A stretch of DNA of 42,773 nucleotides from Hydrogenophaga sp. (GCA_018993155.1 JAGKSX010000101.1:1-42773); one strand, 5' to 3'; counted from the stretch's first letter, positions 16,523 to 25,525 are shown. Notes: generated by a model from the letters alone, not told the origin. A program made the numbers and translations.

Positions 16523-16978
16523 CTAGGAACGGCGCCGCAGGACCACCGGCTTGCCGCCCAGCTGGGCCTTGCACATCCAGTGCGCCAGGGCGGAATCGAG
16601 GTGGGTGGCGTGGCCGGGGAACCAGTCTTCCAGCGCATCGGCCAGGCGCCGACAGGGCGCCACATCGCCCTGCAACAGCAGGGAGCGCACCTCGGCGGCT
16701 GAGCGGAGCACGGCCGCGTGCTCGTCCACATGGCACTGGCGGGGCGGAAACCCGCTCTCTTCCATCCAGCGGTCCTCCTCGCCGAAGTGCTCGGCCAGGT
16801 GATCAATCATGGCGTCCAGCGCCACCAGCAGGATCTCGTCGGGCGCGCGCTGCAGATCGCCCAGGCAGGTCACGAATTCCTCGTGCCGGCGGTCCATGGG
16901 CAGGTAACCGAGCAGGAGCTCGTCGCTCCAGGCCAAGGGGCCCTGTTCGGGCATGGGCGGGTGAGCGTCCTGGTTCAC
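16523..16978 (-). CDS. Bacteriohemerythrin
   Basis: A 151-residue four-helix-bundle protein that binds O2 at a diiron site, used for oxygen storage, delivery or sensing. All seven expected ligands are visible: His32 (RRHEEF), His64 and Glu68 (HFGEE), His83 and His87 (HVDEH), His123 and Asp128 (HATHLD). I chose the GTG at 16978 because it overlaps the upstream transporter stop as GTGA and includes the full N-terminus; an ATG at 16954 (143 residues) is the alternative. It is the next-to-last gene of the run starting with the Rieske oxygenase, so a role in supplying O2 to that enzyme is conceivable but unproven. Confidence 0.88.
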   Translation of the reverse strand: MNQDAHPPMPEQGPLAWSDELLLGYLPMDRRHEEFVTCLGDLQRAPDEILLVALDAMIDHLAEHFGEEDRWMEESGFPPRQCHVDEHAAVLRSAAEVRSLLLQGDVAPCRRLADALEDWFPGHATHLDSALAHWMCKAQLGGKPVVLRRRS

Positions 16979-17739
16979 TTGAACAGCAGCACCGTCGCCA
17001 GCACCGTCAGAAAGGCCAGCAGCAGCGCGCGAAAGCGCGTCTCGCTGAGCCGGTAGCGGATCTTCTTGCCCAGCGCGAGCCCGAGCAGCATGGGCAGCAC
17101 GGTGGCGCAGGACACCAGCAGCTCGAAGGCGCCGAAGCGGCCGTACCAGATCATGGCCGAGTACATGAACACCGAACCGAAGAGGTAGATGACGCTGATG
17201 CTGCCGATGAACTCCTCGCGCTTGAGGTTCAGCGCCATCAGGTAGGTGATGAGCACCGGGCTGGTGAGGGACGACACCCCGCCCATCACACCGGCCGTGA
17301 TCCCGGCCAGCACGCTGGCCGCGGTCTCGTGGCGCGGCGCGATCCGCACGTTGGACCGGGTCGCCATCAGCAGCACGGAGACCAGGATCGCGCAGGCGAA
17401 CATCACGTTCATGTGGTCGGCCGAGAGGCTGGAGGTCAGGCGCACCGTGAGCACGACAGACAACAGCTGCGACACGATGAGCCAGCGAAAGCGCTTCACG
17501 CTGTAGATCGGCGAACCGCGCTCGATGGTCTGGACCACGTTGGACCACAGCACCGGCACCACCATCAGGCCGATGGCCTGGGCCGGTGGCACGAAGAGGG
17601 ACAGCATGGGCACGGCCAGCATGCCCATGCCCACGCCCATCGCGCCTTTGACGATGCCCGCCGCCAGGACGATGACCGCCCCCGCCAGCAGGAACGCCAA
17701 CCACGCGGCGGGCTGGAATTCACCCATTCGATGGACCAT
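16975..17739 (-). CDS. TSUP (TauE/SafE) family anion transporter
   Basis: A 254-residue inner-membrane protein with about eight hydrophobic helices in two homologous halves. The first half has the glycine-rich GIVKGAMGVGMGML (28-41) and the second GITAGVMGGVSSLTSP (about 147-162), the usual TSUP pattern. Family members move sulfite, sulfoacetate, taurine-derived or other organic anions. Here it sits in an aromatic-acid operon, 26 nt after the decarboxylase-like gene, so an organic acid may be the substrate. An alternative start is Met5. Substrate and direction cannot be read from sequence. Confidence 0.85.
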   Translation of the reverse strand: MVHRMGEFQPAAWLAFLLAGAVIVLAAGIVKGAMGVGMGMLAVPMLSLFVPPAQAIGLMVVPVLWSNVVQTIERGSPIYSVKRFRWLIVSQLLSVVLTVRLTSSLSADHMNVMFACAILVSVLLMATRSNVRIAPRHETAASVLAGITAGVMGGVSSLTSPVLITYLMALNLKREEFIGSISVIYLFGSVFMYSAMIWYGRFGAFELLVSCATVLPMLLGLALGKKIRYRLSETRFRALLLAFLTVLATVLLFK

Positions 17740-17765
17740 GGCAGGCTGCGGCGGCGCGGGCGGCC

Positions 17766-18755
17766 TCAGATGCTGTAGCTCTCATAGGTCGAGGGGTGGA
17801 ACAGCTCGGCGAGCTCGACCTTGCGGGCCGACAGGCCTTGCGCATGGTGGTGGTGCAGGAAGGCTTCGAGGGTCCGCGTGTTGGGCGCCACGCCGTACGA
17901 CCAGAAATCGCTGCCCAGCAGTTCGCGAGCGGCCTTGAGCTGCTCTTCGACGAAGGGCAGCGTGACCTTGGTGGCCGAGGTATCGGCCAGCAGCTCCAGC
18001 GCCCGCGCCTTGGATTCACCGAAGGCCTTGTACAGCGCGGCGGGCAGCCAGGGGTGCTGCTGCACCAGCTCCTTGCGCACACCGACCACGTGCATGATGG
18101 GGAAGATGCCGGTGCGCGCGTAGTAGTCCTTGGCCGCGGCGGTGGGGTCGTCGAACAGCCAGCCCACCTGCGGGTTGGTCAGGGCGGCGCCACTCGGTGG
18201 GCGCGGCGCGATGAAGGCGTCGATCTCGCCCTGGTCGAGCAGGTCGGAGATGGTGCGGCCTTCGGGCGCACTGGTCACGTTGACGCCGGGCGGCAGGTTC
18301 AGCTTGATCTTCTCGGGGCGCCCCGGGGTGTCGATGCCACCGCGCACCCAGGTCACGTCCTGCGGCTGGATGCCGTAGTCGTCCTGCAGGATCGAGCGCG
18401 CCCAGACAATGGCCGTGAGCTGGTACTCGGGGATGCCGATGCGGCAACCCTTGAGGTCTTCGGGCCGCCGGATGCGGTCCTTGCGCACGTAGATCGAGGT
18501 GTGCCGGAAGGCGCGCGAGAGGAAGACCGGAATGGCGACGTAGGGGCTGTCGCCGGCCGAGTGCTTCACAAGGTAGCTGGAGAAGGACAACTCGGTGACG
18601 TCGAAGTCGCGGTTGCGCATGGCGCGGAAGAACATCTCTTCCGGGCTGAGCAGCATGTAGACGGGATCGCAGCCGTCGATCTGGACGCGGCCGTCGAACA
18701 GCGCGCGGTTGCGGTCGTAGTCGCCCATGGCGACGGAGATTTGCAGTTGGGACAT
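17766..18755 (-). CDS. 4,5-dihydroxyphthalate decarboxylase-like protein (Pht5 type)
   Basis: A 329-residue protein with a periplasmic-binding-protein-like fold but no signal peptide. It matches the Pht5-type family annotated as 4,5-dihydroxyphthalate decarboxylase or NMT1-like. Features are the start LQISVAMGDYDR, the segment LLSPEEMFFRAMR (35-47), ELSFSSY (55-61), GIPEYQLTAIVWAR (107-120) and the C-terminal HHHHAQGL. In phthalate degradation Pht5 converts 4,5-dihydroxyphthalate to protocatechuate. The neighbours (Rieske oxygenase, PDR reductase, Gfo/Idh dehydrogenase) support such a role. Many relatives are unstudied, so the exact substrate is uncertain. It starts 11 nt after the reductase stop. 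Confidence 0.8.
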   Translation of the reverse strand: MSQLQISVAMGDYDRNRALFDGRVQIDGCDPVYMLLSPEEMFFRAMRNRDFDVTELSFSSYLVKHSAGDSPYVAIPVFLSRAFRHTSIYVRKDRIRRPEDLKGCRIGIPEYQLTAIVWARSILQDDYGIQPQDVTWVRGGIDTPGRPEKIKLNLPPGVNVTSAPEGRTISDLLDQGEIDAFIAPRPPSGAALTNPQVGWLFDDPTAAAKDYYARTGIFPIMHVVGVRKELVQQHPWLPAALYKAFGESKARALELLADTSATKVTLPFVEEQLKAARELLGSDFWSYGVAPNTRTLEAFLHHHHAQGLSARKVELAELFHPSTYESYSI

Positions 18756-18766
18756 GGTGGGGTTTC

Positions 18767-19774
18767 TCAGAGGTCGATTTCGATCACGGCGCTCTTGGCG
18801 CGGGAGACACAGATCATGATTTCGCTGTCATGCTGGTCTTCGTCCAGCACGTAGTCACGGTGGTCGGCCACGCCCGACACGAGCCGGGTGCGGCACGAGC
18901 CGCAGGTGCCGCTCTCGCAGGAGCTGGGCACCAGCACCTGGGCTTCGCGCAGCACGTCCAGGATGGTCTTGCCGCAGGGCACGTCAAACACCTGGCCGGT
19001 CTTGCAGAGCCGGACCTTGAACGGGAGGTCGGTGTGCGCCTCGGAGACTTCGCTGGTGCCGAAGTCCTCGAAGTGCACGGTGCCAGCCGAGCGGCCCCGC
19101 GCCAGTTCCTTCACCGCGTCCATCAGGCGCCGCGGGCCGCAGCAGTAGACGTGGGCGTCCGCGGGGCAGGCCCGCATCGCGGCCGCGAGGTCGAAGCGGC
19201 GGGCCGGGTCGGCGTGGTTGTGGTGCACGGTGGTGAACGGGGCCAGGTCGGGCGCCTGGAGCTGCTCGCGGTAGGCCGCCGACTCGGGCATCTGCGTCAG
19301 GTACAGCAGCCGGAACGCCACGCCGCGCTGCTGCAGCGCGCGCGCCATGGACAGGATGGGTGTGATGCCGATGCCGCCGGCGATCAGCCAATACGCGGGG
19401 GCGCCCGCCACCAGGGGAAAGTAGTTCGCGGGCGGCGACACCGGGAGCGGGTCGCCGACCTGGACCTGGTCCACCAGGCAACGGGAGCCACCCAGGCCCT
19501 GCGCCTCGCGCTTGACCGCGATGCGGTAGGCCGTGGTTTCGCCCGGGCGGTTGCAGACCGAATACCGCCGCGTCAGGCCGTTGGGCGTGAGCAGCGTGAT
19601 GTGCGCGCCGGGCTCGGCCGGCGGCAGCGCACCGCCGCCGGGCCGCGCGAGTTCGAACTCATGCACATCGCTGGCGATGCAGCGCTTGCCCACCACCACC
19701 AGGCTCATCCAGCCGCTCTCGGTGGGGGTGAGGGTATCCGGGGCCGTGGCGACGGCCAGATCTTCATTGCTCAT
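18767..19774 (-). CDS. PDR/VanB-type oxidoreductase (FMN, 2Fe-2S)
   Basis: A phthalate-dioxygenase-reductase-type protein passing electrons from NAD(P)H through FMN and a plant-type 2Fe-2S cluster to a Rieske oxygenase. In its 335 residues: FMN-binding RRYS (69-72), nucleotide-binding GGIGITP (133-139), CCGP (211-214), and the C-terminal ferredoxin domain with Cys286, Cys291, Cys294 and Cys322 in the C-x4-C-x2-C...C pattern. The start at 19774 overlaps the upstream dehydrogenase stop as ATGA. The likely partner is the oxygenase at 26250-27539, in the same run but nine genes upstream. Confidence 0.92.
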   Translation of the reverse strand: MSNEDLAVATAPDTLTPTESGWMSLVVVGKRCIASDVHEFELARPGGGALPPAEPGAHITLLTPNGLTRRYSVCNRPGETTAYRIAVKREAQGLGGSRCLVDQVQVGDPLPVSPPANYFPLVAGAPAYWLIAGGIGITPILSMARALQQRGVAFRLLYLTQMPESAAYREQLQAPDLAPFTTVHHNHADPARRFDLAAAMRACPADAHVYCCGPRRLMDAVKELARGRSAGTVHFEDFGTSEVSEAHTDLPFKVRLCKTGQVFDVPCGKTILDVLREAQVLVPSSCESGTCGSCRTRLVSGVADHRDYVLDEDQHDSEIMICVSRAKSAVIEIDL

Positions 19775-20943
19775 GCGGGCACCGCTCTCTGTTCGTTCAA
19801 ATCCACTTCGGTGGCCTGCTCGGAGGACGCGATGGCCGCCAGACACACCTCCAGATTGGCCAGGCCCCACTGGCCGTCATGCACCGCCGGCGCGCGGCCC
19901 CGGATCGCCTCGGCGAACTCGGCCACCACGAGGTCGCGCGGCGTCCTGTCGGTGGGGAAACGGAGTTCCTCCACGCCGTCGCGGTCGTACACGAACAGGC
20001 CCTGGGGCGATTGCCGGATGTCCCCACCCTCGCAGCTCACCAGCGTGATGCCGAAGAAGGGGTGGAACGGCGCCTGGTCCGGGATCACCTTGCCGGCGCG
20101 CGCCTGCTTGGCCTGGCGTTCGGCGGCGGCATCGCGCGCGCCGCCCTGGCCCCGGCGCTGGACGGCCCAGCCCTGCTCGGGCGCGGGGAACCCCCATTCC
20201 GACAGGCCCCCGAGAATCTCGGTGGTCTGGAAACCACCGTAGCCGTTGTACACGGCGGTCGCCACGGCGCCGTTCTCGAAATCGAGGTACACGCAGTGCG
20301 CGCCGATGGCACGGCGCTGCGGGTCGAGGTCGAAGGCGCGGGCCCGCACGCGGCGCACCTGGCCGCCGCACAGCAGGCGCAGGATGTCGAACTGGTGCGA
20401 GCCCTGGCGCAGGGTGACACCGCCACCCTGGCGCGTGTCCAGTTCGTCGGGACGGCGCGGCCGGTAGATCCAGTCGGTGAAGCACCAGTTGTGCGCCATC
20501 CGCACCGCACCCAGGCGGCCCGAGTCGATCACCTCGCGCATCCGGTGGATGGGCAGGTCGTAGCTGTGGGAGTGGCCCACCAGCAGCGTCACGCCACGCT
20601 CGCTCGCGGCCCGCACCATGGCGCGGGCATCGTCCAGCGAGGTGGCCATCGGCTTCTCGACCAGCACGTGCAGGCCGGCGTCGATGGCCTGCAGCGCCTG
20701 GGCCGTGTGGTATTCCGTCGGCGAGGCGATGCACACCGCGTCCAGCGCCGGGCCCTCGGCCAGCAGCTGCGCGAGCGAGGCATGGCCCGGCAGGCCGTGG
20801 CTCGCCTGGGCCGCCGCGCGGGCGCGTTCGTCGGGTTCGACGAAGGCCACGAGCTCAAATTCCGGGTGCCGGCCCAGTGCAGGGACGAAGGCCAACCCGG
20901 CATTGCCCATTCCGAGCATGCCGATGCGAAGGGGCGTGGGCAT
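19771..20943 (-). CDS. Gfo/Idh/MocA family dehydrogenase, Pht4-like
   Basis: A 390-residue NAD(P)-dependent dehydrogenase with an N-terminal Rossmann fold (GMGNAG, 11-16), the family EKP motif at Glu96-Lys97-Pro98, and the C-terminal GFO/IDH barrel with GSHQFD. Phthalate 4,5-cis-dihydrodiol dehydrogenase (Pht4) belongs to this superfamily, so rearomatisation of a cis-dihydrodiol is the likely step given the neighbours. The start at 20943 overlaps the marR stop in a TGATG arrangement, implying coupling. An inserted Arg/Ala-rich stretch around 275-300 is longer than usual. Sugar or inositol dehydrogenation is the generic alternative. Confidence 0.82.
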   Translation of the reverse strand: MPTPLRIGMLGMGNAGLAFVPALGRHPEFELVAFVEPDERARAAAQASHGLPGHASLAQLLAEGPALDAVCIASPTEYHTAQALQAIDAGLHVLVEKPMATSLDDARAMVRAASERGVTLLVGHSHSYDLPIHRMREVIDSGRLGAVRMAHNWCFTDWIYRPRRPDELDTRQGGGVTLRQGSHQFDILRLLCGGQVRRVRARAFDLDPQRRAIGAHCVYLDFENGAVATAVYNGYGGFQTTEILGGLSEWGFPAPEQGWAVQRRGQGGARDAAAERQAKQARAGKVIPDQAPFHPFFGITLVSCEGGDIRQSPQGLFVYDRDGVEELRFPTDRTPRDLVVAEFAEAIRGRAPAVHDGQWGLANLEVCLAAIASSEQATEVDLNEQRAVPA

Positions 20944-21476
20944 CAGCTGTCTCCGTCCAGACCCACGTCGTCTTCGCTGTCCACCTGCCGGGCGGCGTCC
21001 CGGCTCAGGTTGTCGATGATGGCCAGCAGGGTGCGGCGCGTCGTGGCGAGGTCCTCGGCCGGCACCCCGGCCGAAGCGATGGCGTTGACCTCTTCCGCGC
21101 AGATGACGATGGCCGAGCGCAGCGCCACGCCCTTGGGCGTGAGGAAGACCCGGTTGTTCTTCTTGTTGCCCGGCACCTTCTGGCGGAAGACATAGCCCAG
21201 CGCCTCCATGCCCTTGAGAGCGGTGATGGTCGAGGGCTCGGTCACGCCGGCCTGCTCGCTGAGCTGGCGCTGCGTCAGGCCGTCGCCGCGCCACAGGATG
21301 CGCAGCAGGGTCCAGTGGCCGTAGAGCACGTCGTGCTGCTTCAGGCGGCGCGACAGGCTGCTGGAGGTGCAGCGGAACGCGGTCTTGACCAGGTGGGCCA
21401 GGCGCTCGTCGTTAAGCACCCCGCGCCAGTCGGCGGCAATGGCTTCTTTTTCCCTGTTGTTTTCTGCTTGAGACAT
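20943..21476 (-). CDS. MarR-family transcriptional regulator
   Basis: A 177-residue winged-helix regulator. The HTH lies around LTQRQLSEQAGVTEPSTITA and the wing around KKNNRVFLTPKG, both typical of MarR proteins that respond to aromatic acids. The ATG at 21476 (MSQAEN) is chosen because longer frames would run into the ATPase gene. The gene is embedded in the operon between the ABC ATPase and the dehydrogenase (1-nt overlap, TGATG). It is therefore likely to regulate its own operon, perhaps through the inverted repeats upstream of the Rieske gene. Confidence 0.88.
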   Translation of the reverse strand: MSQAENNREKEAIAADWRGVLNDERLAHLVKTAFRCTSSSLSRRLKQHDVLYGHWTLLRILWRGDGLTQRQLSEQAGVTEPSTITALKGMEALGYVFRQKVPGNKKNNRVFLTPKGVALRSAIVICAEEVNAIASAGVPAEDLATTRRTLLAIIDNLSRDAARQVDSEDDVGLDGDS

Positions 21477-21522
21477 GGCGATCGGTTGGCTTGAGGCGGG
21501 TCGGGTCGGGGGGATGAAAGCG

Positions 21523-22620
21523 TCAGTCCGGGCTGATGCAGATGCATTTTTCGGGGTTGATCCTGACATACAGGGACTCGCCCACCATGGTCTTGAGCGA
21601 GGGGTGCGCGCGCGCCATCAGGGAACGGTCGCCGAGTTTGACCTGAAAGTCGATGAATTCGCCCAGGAACACCTTGGCGTCGACCGTCGCGGCCAGCACG
21701 TTCTCGCCGACGGGCGCCAGTTCGCTGAGCTCCACGTCCTCGGGGCGCACCGAGAGCAGCACCCGCGCGCCCACGGGCAGCTTTTCGTAGGCGGTGACCC
21801 GCAGCACGCCGATGCCGGTCATGACGTCGCACAGGTTCTCGCCCACCCAGGCCCGCACGTCCCCTTCGATGAAGTTGGTCAGTCCCACGAAGTCGGCCAC
21901 GAAGCGGTTGGCCGGGCGCTCGTAGATGTCGCGCGGCGAGCCGATCTGGCGGATGCGGCCCTCGCTCATCACCGCGATTTCGTGCGACAGCGCCAGCGCC
22001 TCGCTCTGGTCGTGCGTGACGTAGATGGTGGTCAGGCCGAGTTCGCGCTGCAGGCGCTTGAGTTCGAAGCGCATGCGCTCGCGCAGCTTGGCGTCCAGGT
22101 TGGACAGCGGCTCGTCGAGCAGCAACAGCTCGGGCTCCATGGCCAGCGCGCGCGCCAGCGCCAGGCGCTGCTGCTGGCCGCCGGAGAGCATGGTCGCCTC
22201 GCGGTCCGCGAAGTTCTCCAGGCCCACCACCGTCAGCACGCGCATGACCTTGTCCTCGATCTCGCGGCGGTTGAATTTCTTAGAGCCCACCTCGAGCGGG
22301 AACGCCGCGTTCTGGAACACGTTCATGTGCGGCCAGATCGCGTACGACTGGAACACCATGCCGAAATTGCGCTTGTTGGGCGCGATGAAGACGCCGGTGC
22401 TCGAGCAATAGACCGGCTGGCCATTCACCGTGATCTTGCCCGACACGGGTTTCTCCAGGCCGGCCACGGAGCGCATGGTCGTGGTCTTGCCGCAGCCGCT
22501 GGGCCCGAGCAGGGTGAACAGTTTGCCCCGCGGCACCTCGATGGAGATGTCCTGCGCCGCCTTGACGATGCGCCCGTGGCTGTCCTTGTATTGCGTGTTG
22601 AGGTTGCTTACGCGCAGCAT
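21523..22620 (-). CDS. ABC transporter ATPase, FbpC/PotA-like
   Basis: A 365-residue ATPase of the ferric/polyamine-type importer family, energising uptake through the adjacent permease. It has Walker A GPSGCGKT (39-46), Q-loop Gln91, signature LSGGQ (145-149), Walker B LLLLDE (165-170) and switch His203, followed by a C-terminal TOBE-like regulatory domain from about residue 240. AGGAGA precedes the ATG at 22620. It follows the permease by 25 nt. The family transports Fe3+, polyamines, phosphonates or organic acids; context favours an aromatic acid. Confidence 0.92.
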   Translation of the reverse strand: MLRVSNLNTQYKDSHGRIVKAAQDISIEVPRGKLFTLLGPSGCGKTTTMRSVAGLEKPVSGKITVNGQPVYCSSTGVFIAPNKRNFGMVFQSYAIWPHMNVFQNAAFPLEVGSKKFNRREIEDKVMRVLTVVGLENFADREATMLSGGQQQRLALARALAMEPELLLLDEPLSNLDAKLRERMRFELKRLQRELGLTTIYVTHDQSEALALSHEIAVMSEGRIRQIGSPRDIYERPANRFVADFVGLTNFIEGDVRAWVGENLCDVMTGIGVLRVTAYEKLPVGARVLLSVRPEDVELSELAPVGENVLAATVDAKVFLGEFIDFQVKLGDRSLMARAHPSLKTMVGESLYVRINPEKCICISPD

Positions 22621-22645
22621 GTGCTTGTCTCCTGTTGCTTGTTCA

Positions 22646-24415
22646 TCAGATTTCCTTCACCCCGAAGCGGCGTCCCACGTACTGGGCCAGGACGACCAGC
22701 ATCAGCAGGGCCAGGATGAACACCACGCCCAGCGCGGACAACTCCACGAACTGCCCGTTCTCCCACAGCTCCCAGATCACGATGGCGATGACCTCGTTGC
22801 CCGGGCTGTACAGCAGGATGGAGGCGGAGAGCTCGCGGATCGAAACGATGAAGACGTAGATCCAGCCGGCCAGCAGGCCCGGCTTGAGCAAGGGCAGAAG
22901 GATGCGGTAGAACATCGTGCCCCAGCCCGCGCCGCTCATCTGGGCCGATTCCTCCAGCTCCTTGTGGATCTGCAGCATCGACGTGCTGTTGTAGCGCATG
23001 CCGTAGGGCATGAACCGCGTCACGTAGACGATCAGCATGATCCACAGCGTGCCGTAGACGCCGATGTTGAAGTTCAGGTAGAAGACCATCACCGCCAGGC
23101 CCAGCACCAGGCCCGGGAACACCAGCGGCAGCGAGGCCACGTTGTCCAGCAGCCAGCGGCCGGGCAGCTTGGTCTTGATCACGATCCAGCAGACCACCGA
23201 GGTCATCAGCATCACGATGGTGGCGCTGCCGAAGGCCAGCACCAGGCTGTTCCACACCGAGTTGGCGATGGTGGGGTGGTCCCAGAGGAAGCGGTAGGCA
23301 TCCAGGCTCATGTTGCGCGCCGCTTCCATGGAGGGCACGGCGTAGTAGCTCTGCAGCGACGACCACAGAAGCACCAGGAAGGGCAGCAGCACGATCAGCG
23401 CGAAGTACAGGATGAACACCGCGGCCGTGACATAGCGCCAGGCGCCCAGGTCCACCACGCGCGGGCGGAACCCCTTGCCCGTGACGGTGGCGTACTTGCT
23501 GCCCTTGCCGGTGAGCCGGGACTGCAGGTAGATGCCCGCCGTGGTGATGAGCAGCAGCGTGGTGCCGTACGAGGACGCCAGGCCCACCTGGCTCGGGTAC
23601 TGGTGCACCGCCTGGTAGATGGCGGAGGTCAGCACCTGCATCCCCACCGGGATGCCCAGCAGCGCGGGCACCTCGAAAGCCTCGATGGCGCGCACGAACA
23701 GGATCAGCATCGAGGCGAAGATCGCCGGCCAGGTCAGCTTGAGCGTCACGCGCCAGAAGATCTGGCCGATGCTAGCGCCGCTCATCAGGGCCGACTCCTC
23801 CAGCGAGGGGTCCATCGAGCGGAACGCCGCCGTCATCATCAGGAAGGCCATGGGCGAGTAGTGCAGGCCTTCAACCCAGATCATTCCCCAGATCGAGTAC
23901 ACGTTGACGAACACGTGGTCGGTGGCGAACCAGCTCTGCAGCAGCAGGTTGATCAGGCCGATCTTCGGGCTGCCCAGCAGAATCCAGGAGATCGTGAACA
24001 TGATGCCGGGAATGATCAGCGGGATGATCGAGAGCGCGAAGAACAGCTTCTTGAAAGGCGTGTTGGTGCGCTCGTTCATCCAGGCCAGCATGCCCCCCAC
24101 CCCAAAGGCGAACACCGCCGTGCCGCTGGCGAACACCAGCGAGTTGCCCATGAGGTGCAGGGTCTCGGTCGAGCCGTAGGCCCGGGCGTAGTTCTCCAGC
24201 GTGAAGCGCGAAGCCTCGCCCGCGGTGTCCGGCGTGAAGAAGCTCTGCCAGATCAGGAAGCCCAGCGGCATCAGGGCCAGGTAGGCCACCGCCAGCAGGC
24301 AGGCCCCGATCACCAGCCACTGCATGTTCAGCGCCCCGCCCAGCCTGCGCCAGGGCGGGACCCTGGCCGGGTGGGCACCGGCGGCATTCAGCGAAGTGCT
24401 CATGTCGGTGGTCAC
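22646..24415 (-). CDS. ABC transporter permease, fused two-domain (FbpB-like)
   Basis: A 589-residue inner-membrane permease with two BPD-type transmembrane domains in one chain (about 12 helices), each with an EAA-like loop (EESALMSGASIGQIFW in the first half, EESAQMSGAGWGTMFY in the second). This layout is typical of ferric and 2-aminoethylphosphonate-type importers. A GTG at 24415 overlaps the upstream binding-protein stop (GTGA); an ATG at 24403 is an equally plausible start. Neighbouring binding protein and ATPase complete the transporter. Confidence 0.92.
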   Translation of the reverse strand: MTTDMSTSLNAAGAHPARVPPWRRLGGALNMQWLVIGACLLAVAYLALMPLGFLIWQSFFTPDTAGEASRFTLENYARAYGSTETLHLMGNSLVFASGTAVFAFGVGGMLAWMNERTNTPFKKLFFALSIIPLIIPGIMFTISWILLGSPKIGLINLLLQSWFATDHVFVNVYSIWGMIWVEGLHYSPMAFLMMTAAFRSMDPSLEESALMSGASIGQIFWRVTLKLTWPAIFASMLILFVRAIEAFEVPALLGIPVGMQVLTSAIYQAVHQYPSQVGLASSYGTTLLLITTAGIYLQSRLTGKGSKYATVTGKGFRPRVVDLGAWRYVTAAVFILYFALIVLLPFLVLLWSSLQSYYAVPSMEAARNMSLDAYRFLWDHPTIANSVWNSLVLAFGSATIVMLMTSVVCWIVIKTKLPGRWLLDNVASLPLVFPGLVLGLAVMVFYLNFNIGVYGTLWIMLIVYVTRFMPYGMRYNSTSMLQIHKELEESAQMSGAGWGTMFYRILLPLLKPGLLAGWIYVFIVSIRELSASILLYSPGNEVIAIVIWELWENGQFVELSALGVVFILALLMLVVLAQYVGRRFGVKEI

Positions 24416-25452
24416 TTGGCTTTCTTGACGATCATCTCGTCAAAGGTGGTCAGCCAGGCGTTCTGCATGTCGATGGCCTTGGCCGGGTCGATGTAGCGCA
24501 GGGCGTCGTCGCGCAAGGGATGGGGCAGCTTCTTGTGCGTGGTCACGTAGCTGAACTCCTGCAGGACGCGCTGCCCCTCCTCGCTCACGATGAAGTCATA
24601 GAACAGGATGGCCGAGGCCGGGTTCGGCGCCTTCTTCAGCAGGGCCACCGTGCTGGGCTGGGCGATCACGGGCTTGAGCGTGAAGCCTTTGATGGGCGCG
24701 CCCTTGGCCTTGAGCTGCTCGGGGTTCCAGTTGTAGACCGTCAGGGCCAGCGGCACCTCGCCGGAGGCGACCATGGTGGTCAACAGGGAATGGCCCTTGC
24801 GGGCGGAGATCCCGTTGGTGGCCACGATGTTCCGGAAGATCTCGCGGCCTCGCTCCTCGCCCATCTCCAGCAGCAGGGTGCCGAACCAGCCATGGTTGTT
24901 GGCCTCGATGCCCAGGCGCCCTTTCCATTTCGGGTCCTGCAGGTCCTCGTAGCTCTTGGGCAGCTCGGCTTCCGTGATGCGGTTGGTGTTGTAGGCCGCG
25001 GTCCAGACATCCAGGGTGACGCCGACCCATTCGCCGTGCGCCGGCGTGGCCTGAGGGATCAGCTCCGCCGTGAAGGGGGAGCGCACGGCCTGCAGCAGCT
25101 TCTCGCGGTGGGCCGCCTCGTTCTCGGGCGCGTTGTTCTGGACGATGTCCACCTCGAAGCGGTTGCCGCGCGACTCCGTGATCACGCGCTGGAGAATGGC
25201 CTCCGAGCCCGCGCGCCAGGCGCGGGTCTTGATGCCGTACTTCTTGGTGAAGGCCGCCATCACGTTGGTGAGCGCGGGATACGAGTGGTACACCGTGATC
25301 CCGTTCTCCTTCTTGGCGGCCTCCACCAGGCGCGCCTGCCGGTCCGGGCCCTGGTACAGGGCCAGTTCGCTCACGCTGCCCTGGGCCAGGGCACCCTGGG
25401 CACCGAGCACGACGAGGGCGCTCGCCATCACGTTCTTCAGAATCTTCTTCAT
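24412..25452 (-). CDS. ABC transporter periplasmic binding protein, ferric-type family
   Basis: A 346-residue periplasmic solute-binding protein with a Sec signal (MKKILKNVMASALVVLGAQG, cleavage likely after ALA near residue 23) and a type II binding fold. Family: extracellular Fe3+/thiamine/phosphonate-binding. The Tyr-Tyr pair used for ferric iron in FbpA is not evident near the C-terminal lobe; instead there is VYNWNPEQL. Together with the catabolic operon this suggests an organic anion ligand. AAGGAGA precedes the ATG at 25452. It lies 73 nt after the class II aldolase-like gene. Confidence 0.88.
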   Translation of the reverse strand: MKKILKNVMASALVVLGAQGALAQGSVSELALYQGPDRQARLVEAAKKENGITVYHSYPALTNVMAAFTKKYGIKTRAWRAGSEAILQRVITESRGNRFEVDIVQNNAPENEAAHREKLLQAVRSPFTAELIPQATPAHGEWVGVTLDVWTAAYNTNRITEAELPKSYEDLQDPKWKGRLGIEANNHGWFGTLLLEMGEERGREIFRNIVATNGISARKGHSLLTTMVASGEVPLALTVYNWNPEQLKAKGAPIKGFTLKPVIAQPSTVALLKKAPNPASAILFYDFIVSEEGQRVLQEFSYVTTHKKLPHPLRDDALRYIDPAKAIDMQNAWLTTFDEMIVKKAK

Positions 25453-25525
25453 TGCTGTGTCTCCTTCATCATGGGGTCCAGGCGGTGTACCCGGCGCGGC
25501 TCGCAACGGCTGGATGGCTCGCCTC

